The notes beneath the pieces are model-generated. The model was not told the DNA's origin. It did no database searches and worked only from the letters and a program-made list of their open reading frames with translations. The position numbers and the translations under genes were made by a program. This document shows, in pieces, positions 34,289-41,596 of a stretch of DNA of 64,000 nt (position 1 is its first letter; each line of letters opens with the position of its first letter). Source of the stretch: JAISGQ01 sp045604965 (GTDB lineage Bacteria > Bacillota > Clostridia > Oscillospirales > Acutalibacteraceae); assembly GCA_045604965.1 (NCBI GenBank), contig JAZUPB010000040.1, positions 1 through 64,000 of the forward strand. Direction: 5' to 3'.

Positions 34289-34729
34289 TCATATTCCTAA
34301 AATACTTTTTATTTTTGAAACATAGCGACGCGATACATAGGTCGATGTTCCGTCTGTAAAAACTACGCAAATAGTACCTGCAAAACTAAGATCAAAACTT
34401 TTTATTTTTCTGAGATTTACTATTTCTGAATTGGATATTCTCACAAAGCTATCCTTTATAAGTTTTTCCTCAAGCTCATAAAGCCTTTGACGAAGAATAT
34501 ATTCTCCCCTGCCAGTTATGGCAAACACCTTCCCTGATTGAGAGAATATGCGAAACACCTCATTCTTTTCGAGAATTTCAAGAGTATCTCCTCTGAAGCC
34601 TGCCAGCACCTCCGGTCTTTCCTCTGACAGTTTCCTCATTATTTCATTGACTTCTTCTGTGATTTTATCTGTCAAAATAATTACTTCAGGCTCTTTGCAG
34701 CTTTCATCAATCTGTATTTTTATCTGCAT
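34289..34729 (-). CDS. LytTR DNA-binding domain regulator
   Basis: 146 residues. The N-terminal 50 residues (IQIDESCKEPEVIILTDKITEEVNEIMRKL) are a short unclassified part without a receiver aspartate; residues 55-146 form a LytTR domain with ENEVFRIFSQSGKVFAITGRGEYILRQRLYELEEKL and FVRISNSEIVNLRKIKSF. This one-domain type acts with the DUF3021 membrane protein rather than a histidine kinase. GGAAGGAGG stands before the ATG. It heads the two-gene operon. Confidence 0.92.
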   Translation of the reverse strand: MQIKIQIDESCKEPEVIILTDKITEEVNEIMRKLSEERPEVLAGFRGDTLEILEKNEVFRIFSQSGKVFAITGRGEYILRQRLYELEEKLIKDSFVRISNSEIVNLRKIKSFDLSFAGTICVVFTDGTSTYVSRRYVSKIKSILGI

Positions 34730-34851
34730 TTGCCTACCTCCTTCCTTGTGATTACAGTATATTTAATACTTTACCCTTTTTCCAGTGTATTTCAATATGT
34801 GGTCGTTTTCGCACAACAAACGGTTAAAAATCCTGTCAGCCGATTTGTTTG

Positions 34852-34880
34852 TTGTGTTATGTATAAGTAAATGGTATAAT
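34852..34880 (+). promoter_or_regulatory. Probable promoter for island gene 2
   Basis: TTGTGT, 17 bases, TATAAT. The leader to the GTG start is about 110 bases and holds no clear structure. Confidence 0.45.
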
Positions 34881-34997
34881 AAATTTGATATAAAAGTGTC
34901 AAATTAAAAGCTTATGGAAAGATATATAGTGTGTCCGTTTTGTAGTATAGATTGATCCACCCCAACCCAAGGTTTTATTGAAAAGAGTTGAAATATT

Positions 34998-35414
34998 GTG
35001 AAGGTTATAGTTGAACGCGACAGTGTATGTATGGGTGATGATTGTTCAGCGCCTCATCAAATAACATATACAGTAGATGATAATGAAACCTACATTGGTT
35101 TATTCAAATGTTTGAAAAAAGATAATTATTTTCCGTCTGTACACGGCAACAATGTGGTATGGGTGATGACAAACGAGGATTATTTCTGTATTTTTTCTTA
35201 TTTTACCAAGACAGATAAATTTTCTATGGGAATAGTAGAAAAATCTCTTAAAACCATTTGCAGAAATTCAAATAAGCTGAAGATAAAATATTTTTCCAGT
35301 CCCCAAAGATGGAGAGAAAGCATATATCGTTTTTATAACAATAATGAATACACCATATGGAGAGACGGTTGGCGCGATGAAATAAACTATTGCGATTTTT
35401 TAATGAATCCATAA
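34998..35414 (+). CDS. Small unknown protein, island gene 2
   Basis: 138 residues from GTG with GAAAAGAG upstream. The protein is soluble, rich in aromatic and charged residues: CMGDDCSAPHQITYTVDD near the start, VVWVMTNEDYFCIFSYFTKTDKF in the middle and SSPQRWRESIYRFYNNNEYTIWRDGWRDEINYCDFLM at the end. Several Cys and Trp residues recur. I recognise no family; its size and composition resemble immunity-type genes of contact-dependent or polymorphic toxin systems, but no toxin is present. It is followed by copy 1 of a repeated 3' element. Confidence 0.6.
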   Translation: MKVIVERDSVCMGDDCSAPHQITYTVDDNETYIGLFKCLKKDNYFPSVHGNNVVWVMTNEDYFCIFSYFTKTDKFSMGIVEKSLKTICRNSNKLKIKYFSSPQRWRESIYRFYNNNEYTIWRDGWRDEINYCDFLMNP

Positions 35415-35450
35415 GGATATATTTTTTTCGTATTGGTAATTCGCTTGAAA

Positions 35451-35533
35451 TTTCAGTTTTTCGACCTAAAAACTTATTGGTAACCAAAAGAGCACCCCGA
35501 CTTCCCTAATAAAGGGAATCGGAGTGCTCTTTT
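35451..35533 (+). repeat. Repeated 3' element with terminator, copy 1
   Basis: A tract TTTCAGTTTTTCG...TATTGGTAAC...AAAAGAGCAC runs into a hairpin whose outer stem AAAAGAGCAC/GTGCTCTTTT encloses a diverged inner stem and ends in T-rich DNA. It matches copy 2 at 36565-36650 over about 46 bases before the hairpin core, beyond what a terminator alone would conserve. Confidence 0.75.
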
Positions 35534-35763
35534 TCGCTGCTTATGCCTCATTCTTAAAATGCTCTATTCACGATTTTACTTTGTAATTTTAAGGGTCTTC
35601 TGTTAATGTTATTATCCATTTAATTTGACCATTATTGTCCACCTTAAAATGACAATCAAACTCCAAAAACATCCCCAAAAATGCCAATTATGCGCCGTCC
35701 ATATTCTACCCTATCTCCTCACATTTTCTAAAACATTCTCTCAAATCGGGTTAAAAGCAATTA

Positions 35764-35792
35764 TTGTATTATCTATCATTTAGTTATATAAT
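35764..35792 (+). promoter_or_regulatory. Probable promoter for island gene 3
   Basis: TTGTAT, 17 bases, TATAAT, about 50 bases before the ATG at 35846. Confidence 0.55.
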
Positions 35793-35845
35793 AGAGAAAA
35801 TTTGAATTTAACAGCGAACTATATATAGCTGTAAAGGAGTAAAAT

Positions 35846-36517
35846 ATGTATTTTGATTATGAAAACAGATTACATAAAAGCGTCATTAAATTTAAGAAAA
35901 GAGCTGATAAAATTCACCCTCAATGGAATGAAATGCATGATAATGGGGAATGGGAATACGGATTAAGTGAATTTGATGAAATGTGCAACATTATACTTGA
36001 AATAATAGAAAATATTTCGTATGAGGAAGCTTCGGACCAAATGATTGACGATATGTTATTTGGAATTGCGAGGGATAATGAATGTAGTCGTATAGTGTGC
36101 GAGTTATTGGAATATCCTGGTTGGTACTCATTGCTTTGCAAAAAATCATTAGCAACCGATTATATAAATGCAAAATGGCAGTTTGCAGAGAGTTTGAAAG
36201 ATTATAATGGTCAGGATGGTATACATGAACTAATATTTGAGTTTTTGAATGTTGATGATGAGTATACTGAACGTCTTGCGCTTAAATCGTTAGCTCATAT
36301 CTACCCGGATAAAGCCGAAAAGTATGCAATTGATTTTTGGTGGCGAGATAAATACAAGGATGATTATGGAGCTGAATATCAAAAAATAATGGTACTTCAT
36401 GTGTTAAATATAATTCATTCGAATGAACTTGAAAAATATTTGGATTTAGCTGACCAAACAGAATACTATTATTTAAAAGAAAATTCAAAAGAGATTAGAA
36501 AAACGCTGATGAAATAA
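35846..36517 (+). CDS. Unknown helical protein, island gene 3
   Basis: 223 residues with a strong AAAGGAG ribosome site. The protein is acidic and almost all helical, with repeated short helical units (for example HELIFEFLNVDDEYTERLALKSLAHIYPDKAEKYAIDFW) like HEAT-type repeats. The start DYENRLHKSVIKFKKRADKIHPQWNEMHDNGEWEYG has a W-x-x-G pattern seen in several immunity-type families, but I cannot place it firmly. Codon use is A/T-rich. It is flanked by two copies of a repeated 3' element, which suggests acquisition as a cassette. Confidence 0.65.
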   Translation: MYFDYENRLHKSVIKFKKRADKIHPQWNEMHDNGEWEYGLSEFDEMCNIILEIIENISYEEASDQMIDDMLFGIARDNECSRIVCELLEYPGWYSLLCKKSLATDYINAKWQFAESLKDYNGQDGIHELIFEFLNVDDEYTERLALKSLAHIYPDKAEKYAIDFWWRDKYKDDYGAEYQKIMVLHVLNIIHSNELEKYLDLADQTEYYYLKENSKEIRKTLMK

Positions 36518-36564
36518 AAAGAATTATGGAATAAAAAGAATGTTCATGTTTAAGCACACTCAAC

Positions 36565-36650
36565 TTTCAGTTTTTCGGACTAAAATACTTTATTGGTAAC
36601 GAAAAGAGCACTCCGGCTCCCGTTCTTCGGGACGTCAGAGTGCTCTCTTT
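36565..36650 (+). repeat. Repeated 3' element with terminator, copy 2
   Basis: Same tract as copy 1 (TTTCAGTTTTTCG, TATTGGTAAC, AAAAGAGCAC) followed by a hairpin with outer stem AGAGCACTC/GAGTGCTCT and an inner stem TCCCG/CGGGA that differs from copy 1. It ends island gene 3. The spoIVA gene begins beyond it on the other strand. Confidence 0.75.
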
Positions 36651-36753
36651 CTTTTATCCGCTTACTCTTCCAAAAGCCTCCATCCCGTTCTATTTAATCA
36701 TTTTAACGTGGACAACTTTTGTTATTTTGGCGGGATTTGTACAAACATAATTT

Positions 36754-38232
36754 TTAAAGGATAATGCATATAAGTCCGTTGCATCCTTCGTTTATCACAC
36801 GCTCAATGGTCTCCTGGAATTTTGCCCGTGCATCTGCAGGCATTCGGCTGAGCTTGTTATGTAAACCTTCGTTAACAAGCTCGTGGAGGGATTTTCCAAA
36901 CATATTTGACTCCCATATCATAGCAGGCTCTTCCTCAAATTCGTTAAGCAGATAATGAACAAGATCTTCCGACTGCTTTTCGCTGCCGACGATAGGTGCT
37001 ACTTCTGTTGTAATGTTTGCCTTCAGCATATGGATTGACGGTGCCGATGCTTTGAGACGTACACCGTACTTTCCTCCCTGTTTCATCATTTCCGGCTCTT
37101 CGAGACTCAGTTCGTCAAGAGACGGCATTACGATTCCATAGCCTGTTTCTTCTACCTGCGCAAGAGCTGCGGCAACCTTGTCATACTTGCGCTTTATCTC
37201 CGCAAGCTCCAGCATAGAGCGAAGAAGTCCTGCCTCATCCTCAATATCGAGTCCTGTGTTTTCTCCGAGAATCTTATAGAACAGATTGGGTGTAATCGAA
37301 ACATCAAGATTCACTTTGCCCGAACCGAGCTCTATTGCTGCCACTCTTGCACTGACTATATGTCTGCACTCGGACAGTGCTGTGCAGATCTTATCCACTT
37401 CGCTTATCTTCTCTGCCTCTTGTGCACTGCTTCTGATTGCTGAGAACATCTCATTTTTCAGCCAGTGACCTTTTTCAAGGGCGCAAAGCCAGCGAGGGAG
37501 GTTTATTGCAACGGACTTAACAGGAAATTCCTTGAGAATAGTTGCAAGAACGCCGCGAATTTCTTCCTCTGTAATGGTCTGACAATTGACTGCAACTACA
37601 GGCACTGAATATTTTTCCTTGAGTCTGGCTATCATCGTCTGAGCTGCTTCGCTTAAGGGATCTGTACAATTAAGAAGCACTGCAAAAGGTTTTCCAAGCT
37701 CACACAGCTCGTTTATGACTCTTTCCTCTGCTTCCTCATATTCTTCACGTGGAATATCTGTAATGCTTCCGTCAGTGGTCACTACCAGACCTATGGTAGA
37801 ATGATCGGTGATAACCTTCTTTGTGCCTACTTCCGCAGCAAGGTTAAAGGGCACTTCTTCCTCAAACCAGGGTGTCTTTACCATTCTGGGGGCGTTCTCC
37901 TCGATGTATCCCAATGCACTCGGCACGATATATCCTACGCAGTCGATCATACGCACTCTAAATGACGCCACATCGTCAACGTTTACCTCAACAGCTTCTT
38001 CAGGAATAAACTTCGGTTCTGTTGTCATTATGGTTCTTCCTGCGGCAGACTGAGGCAATTCATCAATGGCTCGTTCCATACTGTATTTGCTGTCTATATT
38101 GGGTATAACAAGAGCATCCATAAACTTTTTGATCAGAGTGGATTTTCCTGTTCGCACAGGACCAACTACGCCAATATAGATATCTCCGCCTGTACGCAGT
38201 GCAATATCCTTGTATATTCGTAAATTTTCCAT
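36754..38232 (-). CDS. spoIVA: Stage IV sporulation protein A (SpoIVA)
   Basis: 492 residues, full length. SpoIVA is a mother-cell ATPase that polymerises on the forespore surface and forms the base of the coat, anchored there by SpoVM. The N-terminal Walker A GPVRTGKSTLIKKF is present, with the TKVA-type GTPase-like domain (IDCVGYIVPSALGY), the middle domain and the conserved C-terminal end (INEGCNGLICIIL). It lies 28 bases after the SPOCS/LysM gene, with GGAGAG before the ATG. In vivo it would be made under sigma-E; I found no clear sigma-E promoter. Confidence 0.97.
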   Translation of the reverse strand: MENLRIYKDIALRTGGDIYIGVVGPVRTGKSTLIKKFMDALVIPNIDSKYSMERAIDELPQSAAGRTIMTTEPKFIPEEAVEVNVDDVASFRVRMIDCVGYIVPSALGYIEENAPRMVKTPWFEEEVPFNLAAEVGTKKVITDHSTIGLVVTTDGSITDIPREEYEEAEERVINELCELGKPFAVLLNCTDPLSEAAQTMIARLKEKYSVPVVAVNCQTITEEEIRGVLATILKEFPVKSVAINLPRWLCALEKGHWLKNEMFSAIRSSAQEAEKISEVDKICTALSECRHIVSARVAAIELGSGKVNLDVSITPNLFYKILGENTGLDIEDEAGLLRSMLELAEIKRKYDKVAAALAQVEETGYGIVMPSLDELSLEEPEMMKQGGKYGVRLKASAPSIHMLKANITTEVAPIVGSEKQSEDLVHYLLNEFEEEPAMIWESNMFGKSLHELVNEGLHNKLSRMPADARAKFQETIERVINEGCNGLICIIL

Positions 38233-38260
38233 TTTCTCATCTCTCCTCTCCGCCGCTTAT

Positions 38261-39793
38261 TTATATGGAAATCAACAGGCGCATATTGTGTTCAATAACC
38301 TCACTGTCAAGTTCATTATCGCTCATTATTGTCTCCACACTGGAATTATGCGCCCTCGCAATATCCCACAACTCTTCACCTGCGTCTGCACAGTACACAA
38401 CAACTGCAGCGTCGCCTAGTCCCTTTGGTTTATTTTCATCGGGAATCACAGAACTTACAGCGGAAACTGTTATCTCATCATAAACCGCTGCAATTACTCC
38501 GAGATTAAGTCTTACCTCCGGCTTTCCGCTGCCTGTTATAACGTAGCTGCAGCCTGTTACGGCAACTCTCTGATCGAATCTCGGTGCGGATGCCTCGAAG
38601 CCTATAACACATTCTGCAGTAAACTCCATAAGCTTCTCGCAGTATGCACATACTCCTTCCATATCGCGTCCGATCATACTTACTGATACTGTGCCTCTTA
38701 CATTTGCTCTGCCGTCTGCAGCTGTAATTTTACAGTCGGTTACTTCGCATTTCACATCATCAATGGCAGAAAATAATGTTTCTCCAGTTTCTATGAGCAT
38801 CGGCGCAGTGACTGTATCATTGATCATACCGCAGAAACGTGTGAATTTAAGCTGACGGCGCTCTGTTTCAACCTCGTATTCTACAGAATATGCATCGCTT
38901 ACGATATTTGCGGTAATATCCCTGTATGCCTTGATATCTGCAAAGATATGGATATCGACGTTCATTCGTCTGTATTCGCCGTTGGAGTCTGTTCTCAGCC
39001 CTATGTCCACTCCCGAGCACTCTGCCTGAATATCCCATATGCAGTCGTCATCAATACCTGGCACATCGATAAATTCGTTGAAATCAAGAGTATAGCTCAT
39101 ATGTTGAACCCCTTCTCCCGATTCGCCGCAGTATACAAGTTCGAAATCTGCCTCGCCCTTTACAACAAGTTTATTGCTAATCGCCTTGCATTCTGTGATC
39201 TTTATCTGAGCGTCATTTCTGATTATGCTTCCAATAGATGCTTTGTCGTCTGCAATTTCAAGAGCATCACTTACCGTAAACGAGCTCTGTGCTGCGCCTG
39301 CCAGACTGCTTATCTCACATTTATCGCATCTGACCTTCACTCCTGCACCTTCCGCTCCGCTTGCAATCTCTGTCTGCGTGCTTGCACTTATCTTTGCAAA
39401 AACCGTAAACGCTCCGTGTATATCAAGTTTTCTCTGGCTTACTGCACGACAGTTTACATACTCAGGCTTTACAGATGCTGTTGCTTTTGCATTTGTCGGA
39501 ATCTCACGCAGCTTATAGGATGCTGAGAAGGGTATCTCGTGCTCGTAGCAGCACAGAGCTCCGTTTCTGCCGTCTGCATAAAGTACAACCAAACGTGTTA
39601 TTCCCTCAACTGTAAGTCCGTCTCCGCGCATCACACGGGATGTAACCTTTGGTATCGCTTTGCATTTCAGTATCTTACCGATATCGGCACAATAGTCCGG
39701 TAATGTCAGCTCTGCATCAACAGGCTGTTCGCTTGATCCTTCGTATACAGTCTCATTTAGTAAAACTGTTTCACGTATCAATGTGCATTCCAT
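38261..39793 (-). CDS. SPOCS (DUF3794) domain protein with C-terminal LysM
   Basis: 510 residues from the ATG at 39793, preceded by AGGAG; an ATG upstream at 39856 lies in the promoter area. It has a family-typical start (ECTLIRETVLLNETVYEGSSEQPVDAELTLPDYCADIGKILKC), then repeated DUF3794/SPOCS units, and a C-terminal LysM domain (VVYCADAGEELWDIARAHNSSVETIMSDNELDSEVI). Such proteins are common in sporulating Clostridia and are thought to be spore-envelope components that bind peptidoglycan or coat proteins. The position beside spoIVA and spoVM supports a coat role. Confidence 0.9.
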   Translation of the reverse strand: MECTLIRETVLLNETVYEGSSEQPVDAELTLPDYCADIGKILKCKAIPKVTSRVMRGDGLTVEGITRLVVLYADGRNGALCCYEHEIPFSASYKLREIPTNAKATASVKPEYVNCRAVSQRKLDIHGAFTVFAKISASTQTEIASGAEGAGVKVRCDKCEISSLAGAAQSSFTVSDALEIADDKASIGSIIRNDAQIKITECKAISNKLVVKGEADFELVYCGESGEGVQHMSYTLDFNEFIDVPGIDDDCIWDIQAECSGVDIGLRTDSNGEYRRMNVDIHIFADIKAYRDITANIVSDAYSVEYEVETERRQLKFTRFCGMINDTVTAPMLIETGETLFSAIDDVKCEVTDCKITAADGRANVRGTVSVSMIGRDMEGVCAYCEKLMEFTAECVIGFEASAPRFDQRVAVTGCSYVITGSGKPEVRLNLGVIAAVYDEITVSAVSSVIPDENKPKGLGDAAVVVYCADAGEELWDIARAHNSSVETIMSDNELDSEVIEHNMRLLISI

Positions 39794-39867
39794 TTGTTTC
39801 CTCTCCTTTTCGGTTTTCTGTGTAATGAATATTCGCACTTTGTCCGATATATGCACAGATAAAAAGA

Positions 39868-39895
39868 AAAAGCCGTGGTTTTACCCACGGCTTTT
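39868..39895 (-). terminator. Terminator of spoVM
   Basis: AAAAGCCGTGG/CCACGGCTTTT with a 6-base loop begins 3 bases after the spoVM stop and continues in T-rich DNA on the minus strand. Confidence 0.85.
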
Positions 39896-39897
39896 GA

Positions 39898-39978
39898 TCA
39901 TTTCACTTTTTTGATACCGAAAAATGCTCTGAGAATGCCACCTAAAAACTTCGGGCTCTTCCAAACTACGACTTTCAT
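39898..39978 (-). CDS. spoVM: Stage V sporulation protein M (SpoVM), 26 residues
   Basis: A 26-codon gene, too short for most gene callers. It encodes MKVVVWKSPKFLGG then ILRAFFGIKKVK. The block PKFLGGI-x-RA-x-x-G matches Bacillus SpoVM, also 26 residues. SpoVM is an amphipathic helix that senses the convex curvature of the forespore and anchors SpoIVA. Support: GGAGG 7 bases before the ATG, a terminator right after the stop, and the location next to thiN in the prpC-prkC-rsgA-thiN-spoVM order known from Bacillus, with spoIVA two genes away. The aromatic VVVW in place of FYTI is the main difference. Confidence 0.92.
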   Translation of the reverse strand: MKVVVWKSPKFLGGILRAFFGIKKVK

Positions 39979-40049
39979 AACTTTACCTCCGTATGCAGTT
40001 TCGGCTGATAAACCTCTTATCTGCCGTTCACTACATATTATTGCAAAAG

Positions 40050-40709
40050 TTACTGTTGTGTGTCTGTTTTTGCCCTGATTACGAGAACTTTTCCTGCGTG
40101 AACAGTGATTTTGCTGTTTTCCATATCTGTAATCTTATTGCTTACTCCCAACGGAACACTCGCGGAAAGCTCATATGTATCTACAGGATACTTCACACCT
40201 TCCATAGTCACTGCCGCACATTCTATGCCGAAAGGGAAAACGGAGATAGTCTCTCCGTAAGGTCTGAGCATATCGTCCTTGCCTGGTTCATATATCTCTC
40301 CACTTTCCAGCAGAAACATAGCACATTCATCATCTATGATTATTCCGTTGACATCGCGGTCACGCATATATGCAAGAGCTGTTGCATTGGCAAAAGCGTG
40401 GTCAAAGCGACCTCCCAGAGCTCCGATCATTATAAACTGATCATACCCCTTTTCGATACCGAGCTTTATGGCAAGCAGAGTGTCTGTATCATCCTTCTCC
40501 GGAGGATAGCTGACGCAGGGATATGCTCTGCCCTCTCCCGGAACAAGGGAGTCAAAATCTCCCACTATGGCCATAGCCTCAAGCCCCAGTTCCGAAAGAT
40601 GGGAAAAACCGGCGTCTGCCGCAAAAACCGGCGCGCCTTCCGGAATAAATCCCTTTATGAAGTTGTAGTCGGCAATTTTGCCTGCTGATACTACAACACA
40701 TACATTCAT
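40050..40709 (-). CDS. thiN: Thiamine pyrophosphokinase
   Basis: 219 residues. It makes thiamine pyrophosphate from thiamine and ATP. The active-site motifs are AADAGFSHLSELG, VGDFDSL near residue 49, PPEKDDTDTLLAIKLG and MIGALGGRFDHAFAN. It starts 4 bases after the rsgA stop and precedes spoVM, as in Bacillus, where the rpe gene also sits in this cluster; rpe is absent here. No TPP riboswitch is visible. Confidence 0.94.
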   Translation of the reverse strand: MNVCVVVSAGKIADYNFIKGFIPEGAPVFAADAGFSHLSELGLEAMAIVGDFDSLVPGEGRAYPCVSYPPEKDDTDTLLAIKLGIEKGYDQFIMIGALGGRFDHAFANATALAYMRDRDVNGIIIDDECAMFLLESGEIYEPGKDDMLRPYGETISVFPFGIECAAVTMEGVKYPVDTYELSASVPLGVSNKITDMENSKITVHAGKVLVIRAKTDTQQ

Positions 40710-40713
40710 ACTG

Positions 40714-41595
40714 TTATTGCCATTCCTTTCTTTCCTTTGCCTCGCGATAAAGCGAACAGTAGCTTTCGTGGCGCTGAGGAGATATCTCTCCCCTTTCCAC
40801 TGCGCTGACTATCTCACATCCACGTTCGCAAAGGTGAGCGCAGGATGTAAATTTACATTTTCCTATATACGGTTCAAATTCTGGGAAACAGAACTGGAGA
40901 TTATCCTTATCAATAGGCTCTCCGAAATCGCTGTCAAAGGATGCAAAACCCGGAGTATCTGCTATCTTTCCGCCGAAGCTGAGGTTAAACAACTCTGCGC
41001 TTCTGGTAGTATGACGTCCTCTGCCAAGCTTGTCGCTTATTTCACCGGTTGCAAGCCCGAGCTCCGGTTCTACTGCGTTTATTAGAGTGGACTTTCCAAC
41101 TCCTGAATTCCCTGCAAAGCCGCTAACACAGCCTTTGAGTTCCTCACGTACTCGGTCTATGCCTTCGCCTGTTCTGTAATCTACACATATAGTTTCTATA
41201 CACGCTTTGCTGTATACTTCATAAAGCTCGTCTATTGGAGCAAGATCAACTTTTGTTATTACAACTACAGGCTTTATTTCCTTATCCTCTGCAGCTGATG
41301 TAAGACGGTCAATTATCAGATAATTGGGTTTCGGTTTGCAGGATGACACCACAATTATCAGTTTATCAAGATTTGCAAGAGTCGGTCTGACAAGTATATT
41401 TTTCCTCGGCAGTATCTCTGCTATGGAGGCAAACCCTGTCTCGGGGACTTCTATTACACATCTGTCTCCGACAGTAGGTGTTATATTCTGTTTTCTGAAA
41501 ACACCTCTGGCTTTACATTCATATACGGTTTCGGCGACTTCTACATAATAGAAGCCGCCTATTCCTTTAATTATTAAACCTTCAAATCTGTCCAT
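40714..41595 (-). CDS. rsgA: Ribosome small subunit-dependent GTPase A
   Basis: 293 residues. RsgA (YloQ/CpgA) is a circularly permuted GTPase that assists late 30S assembly. The N-terminal OB fold is followed by the permuted G motifs VITKVDLAP (G4), then GNSGVGKSTLINAV (G1) and DTPGFASF (G3), and a C-terminal zinc knuckle with CKFTSCAHLCERGCEI. It starts 1 base after the prkC stop, showing tight coupling with the kinase known to phosphorylate it in Bacillus. Confidence 0.96.
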   Translation of the reverse strand: MDRFEGLIIKGIGGFYYVEVAETVYECKARGVFRKQNITPTVGDRCVIEVPETGFASIAEILPRKNILVRPTLANLDKLIIVVSSCKPKPNYLIIDRLTSAAEDKEIKPVVVITKVDLAPIDELYEVYSKACIETICVDYRTGEGIDRVREELKGCVSGFAGNSGVGKSTLINAVEPELGLATGEISDKLGRGRHTTRSAELFNLSFGGKIADTPGFASFDSDFGEPIDKDNLQFCFPEFEPYIGKCKFTSCAHLCERGCEIVSAVERGEISPQRHESYCSLYREAKERKEWQ

Positions 41596-41596
41596 T

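Larger units (their letters stand above)
35415..35845. other. AT-rich gap inside the island
   Basis: Apart from repeat copy 1 (35451-35533) and the promoter at 35764-35792, this 430-base stretch shows no gene or recognisable RNA. It is strongly AT-rich, as the rest of the island is. Confidence 0.55.

Noticed and set aside
33228..36650. Integrase-type island with att repeats from the tRNA-Ser 3' end
   Set aside because: No integrase gene and no second copy of the tRNA 3' end were found downstream.
39794..39860. Sigma-E promoter ahead of the SPOCS/LysM gene
   Set aside because: Elements resembling the -35 and -10 boxes are 19 bases apart, outside the sigma-E range of about 13-15.
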